The notes under the pieces are model-generated. The model ran no database searches, was not told where the DNA came from, and worked only from the letters and a program-made list of their open reading frames with translations. 64,000 nt of DNA from the NCBI GenBank assembly GCA_963753055.1, contig CAVWAP010000001.1, positions 124,001-188,000 of the forward strand, read 5' to 3'. Numbering within the stretch: the stretch's first letter is position 1; each line of letters starts with the position of its first letter. This document shows positions 27,032 to 35,649 of the stretch, piece after piece. The stretch is from JAUWGC01 sp963753055 (GTDB lineage Bacteria > Bacteroidota > Bacteroidia > Bacteroidales > B18-G4). Made by a program: the position numbers and the translations under genes.

Positions 27032-29515
27032 CTAATGTTGAACAATCATTTTTTGCACTTCTATTAAACTACCATTCTGGATTCTGATAAAATACACTCC
27101 AGCCGGCAAATCTGACACATCAATTTCCATCTCGTATTCACCAGGTGTGTGTTTCTCATGAATCAATTCACGAATCTTCCTTCCAGAGATCGAATATAAA
27201 TCTGAAATCAGATATCTGATATCATGAATCACATATCGCAGATGCGCAGCGTCTGCGCAGGGATTTGGATATATTTGAAGATTCAATCCTGGCAGTTCAG
27301 TATCAATACCCAAATTATTGGTCGTATACTTCAGTTCCCAGCCTGGTTTCTTGATCAGGTGATCGCTGTGAAATTGGATCAGAATTTCAGGTTTGTTGAA
27401 TATTAATGGTTCTGGAATTTGATTGCCTGTAAGAAACACCAGCTCTTCCGGGGGGTCGACTGCAGGGTCATAGATCTTAAGCCAGTCATATCCGGTTTCC
27501 ACATCAAAACTATTAAATGAAAGAGATATGTACTCCGCATCAGGAGGAGATAGCATCCAGTAGCAATCGCTGTTATGGTTATAATATTTTTCACCACTGC
27601 CATCACCTAAGATACCTGAAGATGTTGTCAGGGATGTAGTGTCACGACAGTAAACAGGAAAGATGCTATGGTATGATGCCATAAATCCACGATATGTTTT
27701 CTGCTCATTGCTCGAAAACCAGACCAGTAATGCGGTGCTGCTGGAAATGATCTCATCGGGTAAGGTGTTTCCTGAAATTTCAGCCAGAAGAGGGTCATTG
27801 ATTGTTGGACCATCATAGATCCGCAGGTAATCTGCATTTATTTCAGTTTCAAACTCAGAAAAAGATAGAGAGAGGCCTGAAATGCTGTCATATTCAGGTA
27901 TATCCGGATCTACTAACCAGTAGCAATCTGAGTTATTGGTATAATCATAAATAATCCAGCTTCCATCGTAAACATATCCAGTTGTATCGATCAGGTGCCT
28001 CCAGGGCTGGCAATATGCACCATTTATTGTCGAATAATGGGCCAGCCAGCCATTGTCATTGTCATGCTGGTTGCTTTCAAAGTGAATTAATAGCGTGCTT
28101 CCAGAGGAAGTAATGGTAGGTGGGAGAGCGTTTCCCGAGAACTGCCCGAGTACAGGTGCATTTATGTTATCCCCATCATAAATAGTCAGGATGTCCTGGC
28201 CAGACTCGGTATCGAATTCATTGAAGTAGAGCATGATCTGCTGACTTTCATCATTGTCAGGGCTGATCAGCCAATACGAATCCATGTTATTTTGATAATT
28301 CAATGGTCCGCTACCGTCACTCAATGTGCCTCTGTTACTTGTAAGTGTAGTCGTTCCTAAGACTAAAGGAGGGTAGTCCCCATCTGGGAAGATATTGAAT
28401 ATTCCGGCCTGCCCATCTGTTAAAGAAATATAAAACGGAGTCAGATCATCAAGGTAATAGTATCCGTTTCCACTTCCCTGCCACCAGCCGAAATTAAAAT
28501 GAAAATATGATGTGTCTGCATAGCCATCGCAGACAAAGCAATGTGCCGACCAGAACGCTCCGCCCCGGTAGATTATTGGTTGGCCGTTATCCAGGTTTGT
28601 GAACAGGGAATCCTTCCAGGAAATATCGTCATGGGTCCTGTAATAGTATGCAGCTGAAGGTTTATATTTGAAATATTCTGCCAGCGACTGCACACAGTCG
28701 GAGGTATTTGCTCCAGAGCCTTCCGGGCCATAATATGTCTTTACCGAAACCCCACAATGGTAAATCAGCTCTGCAATGGCTGTATTTTCCTGTCCCATGA
28801 TCCAGGGCACCATCTCATTCCAACGGTACTGTGTATTGCCAAAATCGGCAGAAATAGTATCATAATCAGGATCGAAATAAGACAATGATCCATTTCCTGA
28901 TACCGGATGACGGAAATAATACATCACCTGGGCCATGGCAGTGGCTACACATCCTGTGAAGGTGTGTCCGGAAGGCCCTGCAGGGTCTGAAGGGCAATAA
29001 GCATTATAGCGTGATCCCTGTTCCCAATAAGAATGCAGCAGGGGGCCTGCACTATTTGAAGATGGCTGTTCAGTTGAATCAGCCGGATCCATATACAAAT
29101 AATGTTGCCACAGTGACCTTGCATAGTCATACTCATAAGGCCTTTCAATACTATGAATAATTTGTTCTTCATACCCCCGCATCCAGGATCTCTGTGCAGG
29201 TGATTGGTTTTCAGTATCATATATCCCATCAAACGAAAAACCCAGAACCGGGACCAGGTCCTTATTGGCAGTAACAATAACAAAACCACCGTTTTTATAT
29301 TGGATCACATAATACATTACAGATCCCTTGTGTTCCTTAATAAAAGTGCTTTTAATACTGGGACTACCGGTGTAGGTGTAATTCTGCCGGATAAGCTTTT
29401 CCTGGAAGAAATTTTTAGCAACTATCCTGGCCTGCCCTGCAGATACTTTCTGTGCTATACAGGGAGTTGACCATATCATGCTCAAGATGATCAGGATATG
29501 TGCTGCCCTTTTCAT
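27032..29515 (-). CDS. Secreted C10 (streptopain) family cysteine protease with CUB-like domains and T9SS sorting domain
   Basis: An 827-residue exported protein. A signal peptide (about residues 1-21, ending in IAQ) is followed by a Spi-type inhibitory propeptide region (about 25-130). The C10 catalytic domain has Cys189 in FTGCVATAMAQVM and the His in WSAHCFVCDGY. Three CUB-like repeats follow (for example GTLSDGSGPLNYQNN, YVYDGSWIIYDYTNN). The C-terminus (YPNPCADA to SDLPAGVYFIRIQNG) is a type A T9SS sorting domain. It is probably surface-attached or secreted and degrades proteins. The sorting-domain linker contains a word-repeat patch at 27198-27258. It stands alone, convergent to the aminotransferase. 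Confidence 0.9.
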   Translation of the reverse strand: MKRAAHILIILSMIWSTPCIAQKVSAGQARIVAKNFFQEKLIRQNYTYTGSPSIKSTFIKEHKGSVMYYVIQYKNGGFVIVTANKDLVPVLGFSFDGIYDTENQSPAQRSWMRGYEEQIIHSIERPYEYDYARSLWQHYLYMDPADSTEQPSSNSAGPLLHSYWEQGSRYNAYCPSDPAGPSGHTFTGCVATAMAQVMYYFRHPVSGNGSLSYFDPDYDTISADFGNTQYRWNEMVPWIMGQENTAIAELIYHCGVSVKTYYGPEGSGANTSDCVQSLAEYFKYKPSAAYYYRTHDDISWKDSLFTNLDNGQPIIYRGGAFWSAHCFVCDGYADTSYFHFNFGWWQGSGNGYYYLDDLTPFYISLTDGQAGIFNIFPDGDYPPLVLGTTTLTSNRGTLSDGSGPLNYQNNMDSYWLISPDNDESQQIMLYFNEFDTESGQDILTIYDGDNINAPVLGQFSGNALPPTITSSGSTLLIHFESNQHDNDNGWLAHYSTINGAYCQPWRHLIDTTGYVYDGSWIIYDYTNNSDCYWLVDPDIPEYDSISGLSLSFSEFETEINADYLRIYDGPTINDPLLAEISGNTLPDEIISSSTALLVWFSSNEQKTYRGFMASYHSIFPVYCRDTTSLTTSSGILGDGSGEKYYNHNSDCYWMLSPPDAEYISLSFNSFDVETGYDWLKIYDPAVDPPEELVFLTGNQIPEPLIFNKPEILIQFHSDHLIKKPGWELKYTTNNLGIDTELPGLNLQIYPNPCADAAHLRYVIHDIRYLISDLYSISGRKIRELIHEKHTPGEYEMEIDVSDLPAGVYFIRIQNGSLIEVQKMIVQH
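27198..27258. repeat. Palindromic word repeat inside the T9SS sorting-domain coding region
   Basis: Within the C10 protease gene, ATCTGA-AA-TCAGAT, then ATATCTGATAT, then CGCAGA (27237-27242) facing TCTGCG (27252-27257) lie in about 60 bases. It translates to an odd linker (HLRYVIHDIRYLISDLYS) where the sorting domain normally has a variable strand. Confidence 0.65.
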
Positions 29516-29618
29516 AATTTCCCGAATATCGCATTAAGTTACTTTTAAAAAAATGCGTTTTCAAGAGGAAATCAGTGGATGGTAGGATTCAGCAGGTGAA
29601 TGGCGCGTATGAGTTTAC

Positions 29619-29719
29619 AGGAGAAGAGAGAGAAGAGAAAAGAGAGAAGAGAGAAGAGAGAAGAGAGAAGAGAAATAATGATTGCGAATAACCTATAACC
29701 TGTAACTTATAACCTATAA
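29619..29719. repeat. Homopurine GAGAAGA tract and TAACCTATAACC word repeat
   Basis: The 204-base spacer upstream of the C10 gene and at the end of nadD holds a purine-only run at 29619-29675 made of GAGA and AGAAGA words. It is followed at 29688-29720 by repeats of TAACCTATAACC, TAACTTATAACC and similar. The same purine words recur at 53301-53452. Confidence 0.85.
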
Positions 29720-30307
29720 CTACTTATAAAAATGCATCTCCTGGATATAGGTATAGACTTTTTCCGGAAGCATGTATTTCACCTCTTTGCCTTCTTTAAT
29801 AGATTGGCGGATGAAGCTGGCGGAGATCTCCATCAGTGGTGCCTGGAAGAAGCTGATGCTTTCATGATCTGCGTATTCTCCGGGGTCGTAGCCAGGGCGG
29901 TTATAAATGTATAATTGGTACTGCCTGAGCAGCTCCTGGTAATTCTTCCATTTGTGAAAGGTAGGAAAGATGTCCGTCCCGCTTATAATTATGAATTGAT
30001 GTTGTGGATATTTCTCCTGGAGGTAAGTCAGCGTATCGATGGTATATGACGGCTGGGGCAGGTTGAATTCAATATTGCATGACTGCAACTTCGGATCGTC
30101 TTCAATAGCAAGATTAACCAAGGCCAGGCGATGGTGGTCGGCCAGGAGCGTATTCTTTTCTTTTAGAGGGTTGTGTGGAGAAACGACGAACCATACTTCA
30201 TCCAGATCGGTGTTTTCGACCATATACTCTCCTATGATCAGGTGCCCGATATGAATAGGGTTGAAAGACCCAAAAAATAAACCTGTTTTTCTTGCCTGCT
30301 TACTCAT
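29720..30307 (-). CDS. nadD: Nicotinate-nucleotide adenylyltransferase
   Basis: A 195-residue NaMN adenylyltransferase of NAD biosynthesis. The nucleotidyltransferase motif GLFFGSFNPIHIGHL is at the N-terminus and the family motif ISASFIRQSIKEGK near the C-terminus; ISGTDIFPTFHKW lies between. The longer open frame would add 30 atypical residues overlapping gmk. The ATG at 30307 (MSKQARKTG) puts the GSFNP motif in its usual place and gives an 8-base overlap with the gmk stop. It is last in the yicC-gmk-nadD operon. Confidence 0.94.
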   Translation of the reverse strand: MSKQARKTGLFFGSFNPIHIGHLIIGEYMVENTDLDEVWFVVSPHNPLKEKNTLLADHHRLALVNLAIEDDPKLQSCNIEFNLPQPSYTIDTLTYLQEKYPQHQFIIISGTDIFPTFHKWKNYQELLRQYQLYIYNRPGYDPGEYADHESISFFQAPLMEISASFIRQSIKEGKEVKYMLPEKVYTYIQEMHFYK

Positions 30308-30866
30308 TATTAATAAATCTTTGAACGGATACAAATGCTTCATTGATGGCTGTATCCAGATCGTCATTGATAACGATCTTATCGAACTTATCTGCAAGCA
30401 TTAACTCTTCTTTTGCCTTGGCTACTCTTATCTCGATATCCTCATCTTTGTCGGTCGAGCGATCGACAAGCCTTTCTTTAAGGGTTTCAATACCGGGTGG
30501 CATGATGAAAATGCTAAGTGCCTTCTCCCCGAATTGCTTCTTGATGTTGATGCCTCCATAAACATCTGCATCAATCAGGATAGCCTTGCCCTTTTCCCAC
30601 ACTCTTTGCAATTCTGACCTCAGGGTGCCGTAAAAATGGTTTTTATAGACTTCCTCCCACTCAATGAATTCTTCGTTTGCGATCTTCCTTTTGAACTCTT
30701 CAACACTCACAAAATTATAATGTACACCATCAACTTCACCTTCTCTTTTCGGCCGGCTGCAGGCAGAGACAGAAAACCCGATGTTCAAATCAGTGGACAG
30801 CAAGGCCTTGACGATTGTTGACTTGCCGGCACCGGAAGGAGCAGAAATGATAATGACCTTTTCCAA
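30300..30866 (-). CDS. gmk: Guanylate kinase
   Basis: A 188-residue GMP kinase. The P-loop SAPSGAGKSTIV is at residues 8-19, the GMP-binding strand includes SACSRPKREGEVDGVHYNF, and FIEWEEVYKNHFYGT matches the substrate domain. It phosphorylates GMP to GDP. It starts four bases after yicC and overlaps the nadD start. Confidence 0.96.
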   Translation of the reverse strand: MEKVIIISAPSGAGKSTIVKALLSTDLNIGFSVSACSRPKREGEVDGVHYNFVSVEEFKRKIANEEFIEWEEVYKNHFYGTLRSELQRVWEKGKAILIDADVYGGINIKKQFGEKALSIFIMPPGIETLKERLVDRSTDKDEDIEIRVAKAKEELMLADKFDKIVINDDLDTAINEAFVSVQRFINNE

Positions 30867-30870
30867 TTTG

Positions 30871-31743
30871 TCAGAGGATATTGAATAACTGTTCTTTTAC
30901 TTTTTCAAGTTCATCTTTCATATTGACAACAACCTTTTGAATATCCGCATCATTTGCCTTAGAGCCAATGGTGTTGATCTCCCTGCCTATCTCCTGGGCT
31001 ATAAAATTCAGCTTTTTGCCATTGGATGTGTTTTCATTTATAGTTTGCACGAAGTAATCGATATGCTGTTGCAACCTTACTTTCTCTTCTGTGATGTCAA
31101 ACTTTTCAATGTAGTAGATAAGCTCCTGCTCAAACCGGTTTTCATCAACGGCACCATTTTCCATCAATTCATTTAAGGCTTTCCTGATCTTTTCACGCAT
31201 GAAAGCCAATCGTTTTTCTTCAAAAGGTTTAATCATCTTATAGGATGCTTCTATCCCTTCAATACGTTTAGCAAGATCACCTTCAAGTACTTTCCCTTCT
31301 TTGGCCCTGAATTCATTTACCTTCTCAGTAGCTGCCTTTATGCCTTTTAAGACCTCGAGCCACTCGTCTTCGCTAAGCTCGATCTTTTCAGCAGACAGGA
31401 TATCAGGCAAGCGAACGAGGATAGGAAGATATTCATTTGGCTTTTCCCCAATTTGGCCAGCCATGTGCTTTAATTCATTATAGTAAGTCTCAGCCAGTTG
31501 ATGGTTAAAAGAGTAATTGCTGCTGGAGCCTGTATTTTCAATATTAATATTGCATTCCACCTTGCCTCTCTCCAGGAGCTGGGAAATTAATTGCCTGATC
31601 TCTGGTTCTTTTTCTTTATAAAGCGGAGGTAATCGCAGGTGCAGGTCGAGCTGCTTGCTGTTTAGTGTTCTAATTTCTATTGTTACCAGTTTGTCGGGCA
31701 GTTCACAGATTGACTTGCCGAACCCAGTCATTGATTTGATCAT
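30871..31743 (-). CDS. yicC: YicC/YloC family endoribonuclease
   Basis: A 290-residue protein that begins MIKSMTGFGKS, the invariant YicC start. It ends with INTIGSKANDADIQKVVVNM and a final KVKEQLFNIL, as in the family. E. coli YicC is an endoribonuclease that acts on small RNA. It is first in yicC-gmk-nadD, a widespread gene order. The promoter is at 31762. Confidence 0.93.
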   Translation of the reverse strand: MIKSMTGFGKSICELPDKLVTIEIRTLNSKQLDLHLRLPPLYKEKEPEIRQLISQLLERGKVECNINIENTGSSSNYSFNHQLAETYYNELKHMAGQIGEKPNEYLPILVRLPDILSAEKIELSEDEWLEVLKGIKAATEKVNEFRAKEGKVLEGDLAKRIEGIEASYKMIKPFEEKRLAFMREKIRKALNELMENGAVDENRFEQELIYYIEKFDITEEKVRLQQHIDYFVQTINENTSNGKKLNFIAQEIGREINTIGSKANDADIQKVVVNMKDELEKVKEQLFNIL

Positions 31744-31761
31744 ATCGGATAGTTTATTCTA

Positions 31762-31769
31762 CAAAGATA
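31762..31769 (-). promoter_or_regulatory. Promoter of yicC-gmk-nadD (TTTG-N19-TATCTTTG)
   Basis: The minus strand reads TATCTTTG at 31769-31762, with TTTG at 31792-31789 exactly 19 bases upstream. This is the best full match to the Bacteroidota promoter consensus in the window. It sits 18 bases before the yicC ATG. Confidence 0.65.
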
Positions 31770-31835
31770 TAAATGATAAGCTGTTTTACAAATGTTCCTT
31801 TCCTGGCTTGACATATGTAAACAACTAAATTTTAG

Positions 31836-31843
31836 TATATTTG
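31836..31843 (+). promoter_or_regulatory. Candidate -7 box (TATATTTG) for the sensor kinase gene
   Basis: TATATTTG is 36 bases before the ATG at 31880. It overlaps the TTG at 31841 that begins the longest frame, so translation more likely starts at the ATG. A TTG at 31808 is 25 bases upstream, a long spacing. Confidence 0.4.
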
Positions 31844-31879
31844 TGTCCCTTAAAATCAAAGTACAGGATAAATTACCAG

Positions 31880-34816
31880 ATGCACCCCAGTTTATCGTAT
31901 ATAAAGCATGTATTTTGGATATGTATTATCCTGCTTAGCCTTAAAGGCTCTCATTCCCAGGAAATCTACTATAAGTCTTACAATACTTCCAATGGACTAC
32001 CAAGCACACAGGTATATGATATAAAGATAGATGAAAATGGTAACCTCTGGTACGCAACTGATTTTGGCGTTGGAAGATATGATGGATTTGAGTTTAAGAA
32101 CTACACCATTGCGGATGGATTGCCCATTAATTCAAATATTCGATTGTATGAAGACCAGAAGGGAAGGATGTGGTTCCATGGGTACTCAGGTGACCTGAGT
32201 TACTTCGAGCAGGAAGAAATTATTCAATACCCATACAACAAGCAGTTAACCAATTTCACTTATGATAGTTATGTTCATAAGATTATTGTTGATAGTGATG
32301 ACAACATTACAATATCACCAATGCCGGGAGGGGTCAGTAAGTTTTATGCTGATGGAACAATAGACCATTTAGATATTATAGGAAACCCAATCAAATATTG
32401 CTATTTTCTAATTAATGACCTTGGGGATGAAATCTTTACCAGTATAATAAATGACAGGAATAATCCAATCGACATTGATTCATCCAGGACGATCAGGCAA
32501 TTACGAATTCCTTTCAGGTACAAAAGCTTAGCCTTTCACCGATACTGTGTGAAATTGGATTCACTAACTTATCTCATTTCCTATGGTAATGAATTGAGCT
32601 TGATTCAAGATGGTGAAATTATTCGCAGGAAAATTTATAAAGACCAGGTCGCCGGGATAATGCTCGACAACAATCAAAACTTATGGGTAACACTGATGTA
32701 TGGACAGGGGGTCCACATGTATCCAAAAGCGGATTTGAGGAAAGAGCCTGTTAAGTACTTTAAGGGAAAAACCATCACTAAGGTTGTCCAGGACCGTGAA
32801 GGCAACTATTGGTTTGCATCCGTCGGCGAAGGATTATTGTATACACCTTCAATGGATTATAAGATTTATCGCCATGCCAGCGATGGCCATGACCTGAATA
32901 TTCTTTCAATGGACAGGTACCATGACGAAATTTACGTGTCAACTATAGATAAACACCTTTACAAATTCAATATTTCCAAAGGAATTGCAGAAGAGAAGAA
33001 TATTGTTGTTACATCAGATTTGAGTAATTGGATCTTTGACATTGAGGTGGACAAAAATGGAAATATTTGGGTGGCTTCAGCTTTTGATATGCGAATAGAC
33101 TCAATGGGTTTACCCCTACCACCGGATACGACATTTACAATTTTTGAGATCGAGGAGGGGAAAGATGGGCGTTTGCTCCTTGGTTCCAATATGCTAAGCA
33201 TATGTGATGAGAACATAATCAAGAGCTATCCTTCCGATGATTTTAAAAGGAGAATATATGCTTTGCATGAGGACAAGGGTGGCATTGTCTGGATTGGAAC
33301 GCTGACAGGTTTGCACAAGTTTGATGGCAAGGATTATCAATTTATGGGAAAGGACATCCTTGAGCTTGGAAAAAGAATAAATTGCATTTCTTCCATTCGT
33401 AATTACGTGATTATCGGATCAGGATCGTTTGGGTTGCTTTTCTATAAGGCAGATAGTATTTATCATGTTATTAACAAGGCTACTGGCCTGGTTAGTGATG
33501 CTGTGAATGAACTGTATTTCGATGCTGACTCAACACTTTGGGTAGGCACTAACCACGGGCTAAGCAAAATTACAATTACAGGGTTTGACAGCCTCGCGTT
33601 TGAGATTGATAATCTTACATCCATCGACGGTTTGCCAGCCGAACACATCAATGAAATTCAGACGTATGACGGGCATATCTGGCTTGGCACCGATCAGGGT
33701 CTGGTTTCTTTCGATCCGGAAAAGATCAAGGACAGCGATATTGCGCCACCAATTGAGATCACCGGTGTACAGATCAATAACAGGGATACAGTGCTGCTGG
33801 ATGAATATGTTTTGGAGAGCTTCCAGAATAATATCCGGATACACTTTAAAAGTGTAAGCTTTAAAGGCCAGAATAATATTATCTATCGTTACCTGATGTG
33901 GAACCTCAATGAAGAGATCATTCTGACCAATAATACTTATGTCGATTTTCCAAACCTGCCCAGTGGTGATTATACATTTCTGGTCAATGCCGGATATAAA
34001 GATGGGATCTGGAACGAAGCTCCCCAATTCATCAATATCAGGATAAAAAAGCATTTTACCGAAACAGTTTGGTTTATAGGCCTTGTCATTATTGTAGGCC
34101 TGCTGGTTATAACTTTTATAGTATTTAAGATTATTCAAATCGAACGAAAAAAGGAAGACCGAAAAAAGGAACTCATCATACTGGAGAACAAATTCTTCAG
34201 GTCCCAGCTGAATCCACATTTTATCTTTAATGCTTTACTGGCAATACAGAGCTTCATTTATAAGAAGGAGCCTGATGAAGCAGTCAGGTACCTGACAAAT
34301 TTTGCCAAGCTTATAAGGTATATCCTTTCTATTTCTGATGATGAAACCATTTCACTGGACAAGGAATTACAATTCATCAAAAATTACCTGGAACTTCAGA
34401 AGCTTCGCTTCAGCAACAAATTTGACTATACCATCAATATTGCTCCTGATATCAATCCTGAAATGATCCAGGTTCCGCCACTGTTAGCGCAACCTTTCAT
34501 TGAGAACGCCATAGAGCATGGTATTCAACTTAAACCATCCAGGGGGAAGCTTGATATTAACTTATCTACTCAGGACCATAGCATAAATTTAGAAGTTGTT
34601 GATGATGGTATTGGCCGGGAAGCATCCATGAAACTTTATAAAAAACGCAAGGATAAACCCAAGTCATATGGCATTTCCATTATTGAACAACGGATAGCCC
34701 TGATGAATAAGATCATGGATAACAGCATACAAATTGAAATCATAGATCTAATGAATGGTGAAGAAGCTGCAGGGACCAGGGTAAATATAAGAATTCCACT
34801 GTCAAATGATCAATAA
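31880..34816 (+). CDS. Sensor histidine kinase with beta-propeller sensor, Y_Y_Y domain and LytS-type kinase domain
   Basis: A 978-residue membrane sensor. After an N-terminal hydrophobic signal, the periplasmic part (to about residue 640) has two-component-regulator propeller repeats (NGLPSTQVYDIKIDENGNLW, DGLPINSNIRLYEDQKGRMW, TGLHKFDGKDY). A Y_Y_Y immunoglobulin-like domain and one transmembrane helix (IGLVIIVGLLVITFIVFKI) follow. The His_kinase domain has the phosphoacceptor His780 in SQLNPHFIFNALLAIQ and the ATPase motif EVVDDGIGREAS. It should phosphorylate the LytTR regulator encoded 65 bases downstream. The ligand is unknown. The start is placed at the ATG rather than the TTG at 31841, which lies in a promoter box. 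Confidence 0.9.
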   Translation: MHPSLSYIKHVFWICIILLSLKGSHSQEIYYKSYNTSNGLPSTQVYDIKIDENGNLWYATDFGVGRYDGFEFKNYTIADGLPINSNIRLYEDQKGRMWFHGYSGDLSYFEQEEIIQYPYNKQLTNFTYDSYVHKIIVDSDDNITISPMPGGVSKFYADGTIDHLDIIGNPIKYCYFLINDLGDEIFTSIINDRNNPIDIDSSRTIRQLRIPFRYKSLAFHRYCVKLDSLTYLISYGNELSLIQDGEIIRRKIYKDQVAGIMLDNNQNLWVTLMYGQGVHMYPKADLRKEPVKYFKGKTITKVVQDREGNYWFASVGEGLLYTPSMDYKIYRHASDGHDLNILSMDRYHDEIYVSTIDKHLYKFNISKGIAEEKNIVVTSDLSNWIFDIEVDKNGNIWVASAFDMRIDSMGLPLPPDTTFTIFEIEEGKDGRLLLGSNMLSICDENIIKSYPSDDFKRRIYALHEDKGGIVWIGTLTGLHKFDGKDYQFMGKDILELGKRINCISSIRNYVIIGSGSFGLLFYKADSIYHVINKATGLVSDAVNELYFDADSTLWVGTNHGLSKITITGFDSLAFEIDNLTSIDGLPAEHINEIQTYDGHIWLGTDQGLVSFDPEKIKDSDIAPPIEITGVQINNRDTVLLDEYVLESFQNNIRIHFKSVSFKGQNNIIYRYLMWNLNEEIILTNNTYVDFPNLPSGDYTFLVNAGYKDGIWNEAPQFINIRIKKHFTETVWFIGLVIIVGLLVITFIVFKIIQIERKKEDRKKELIILENKFFRSQLNPHFIFNALLAIQSFIYKKEPDEAVRYLTNFAKLIRYILSISDDETISLDKELQFIKNYLELQKLRFSNKFDYTINIAPDINPEMIQVPPLLAQPFIENAIEHGIQLKPSRGKLDINLSTQDHSINLEVVDDGIGREASMKLYKKRKDKPKSYGISIIEQRIALMNKIMDNSIQIEIIDLMNGEEAAGTRVNIRIPLSNDQ

Positions 34817-34881
34817 TTACATACAATTAATTATATTTAGTAGATATTTTACATCTTTGCGGAGAATTAACCAACCTAATT

Positions 34882-35631
34882 ATGATAAGAACAATCGTCA
34901 TAGATGATGAGAGCAAGGCCAGGGAGACCATTGTGGATATGCTTGGTATATACTGCAAAGATTTGGAAGTGATTGCAGAAGCCAGCGATGTTCAATCCGG
35001 ATATGACGCGATTCGGAAACATAATCCTGACCTGGTGTTGCTTGATATCAAAATGCCAGATGGAACGGGATTTGACCTGTTAAGGAAATTTTTGAATGTT
35101 GGTTTTCAGATCATTTTCATAACCGCATATGAGGAGTATGCTATCCGGGCATTTAAGTTCAGTGCCCTTGACTACCTTTTAAAACCAATCGACCCGGATG
35201 AGCTGATAACTGCCGTAAATAAAGCCCAGGAGAGAATGCAAAGTGAGGACCTTACTTTAAAGATCCAGACTTTGTTTGAGAACGTTGACCACCTGTCGAA
35301 CCGGGAAAAAAAGATTGTTCTTAAGACCAGCAGCAACGTTCATGTTGTGAATCTATACGATATCATCCGGTGTCAATCCGATAAAAACTATACCCACTTT
35401 TTCACTGTTGAGGGTGAGAAAATTGTTGTATCTAAAACCTTAAAAGAGTACGATGAACTGCTCAGGTCATATGGATTCTTCAGGGTCCATCAATCCCACC
35501 TGATCAACCTGACTTTTATAAAAAGGTTCGAGAAAGCGGAGGGTGGTTACCTGGTTATGAAGGATGAATCCAGGGTGCCTGTTTCCTTTAGAAAGAAAGA
35601 CGATTTAATGAAATTGTTCAAGAGCTTATAA
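34882..35631 (+). CDS. LytTR family response regulator
   Basis: A 249-residue regulator. The receiver domain has acidic residues VIDDE and phosphoacceptor Asp55 in LVLLDIKMPDG, plus FITAYEEYAIRAF and LLKPID. The C-terminal LytTR DNA-binding domain has LYDIIRCQSDKNYTHFF and FFRVHQSHLINL. It is the partner of the sensor kinase just upstream. A near-consensus -7 box (CATCTTTG) at 34852 could give it separate transcription. Confidence 0.94.
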   Translation: MIRTIVIDDESKARETIVDMLGIYCKDLEVIAEASDVQSGYDAIRKHNPDLVLLDIKMPDGTGFDLLRKFLNVGFQIIFITAYEEYAIRAFKFSALDYLLKPIDPDELITAVNKAQERMQSEDLTLKIQTLFENVDHLSNREKKIVLKTSSNVHVVNLYDIIRCQSDKNYTHFFTVEGEKIVVSKTLKEYDELLRSYGFFRVHQSHLINLTFIKRFEKAEGGYLVMKDESRVPVSFRKKDDLMKLFKSL

Positions 35632-35649
35632 CCATTTATCCATGAGCTG

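Noticed and set aside
30308..30397. Longer nadD with 30 extra N-terminal residues
   Set aside because: The extension overlaps gmk coding sequence and shifts the GSFNP motif away from its usual position near the N-terminus.
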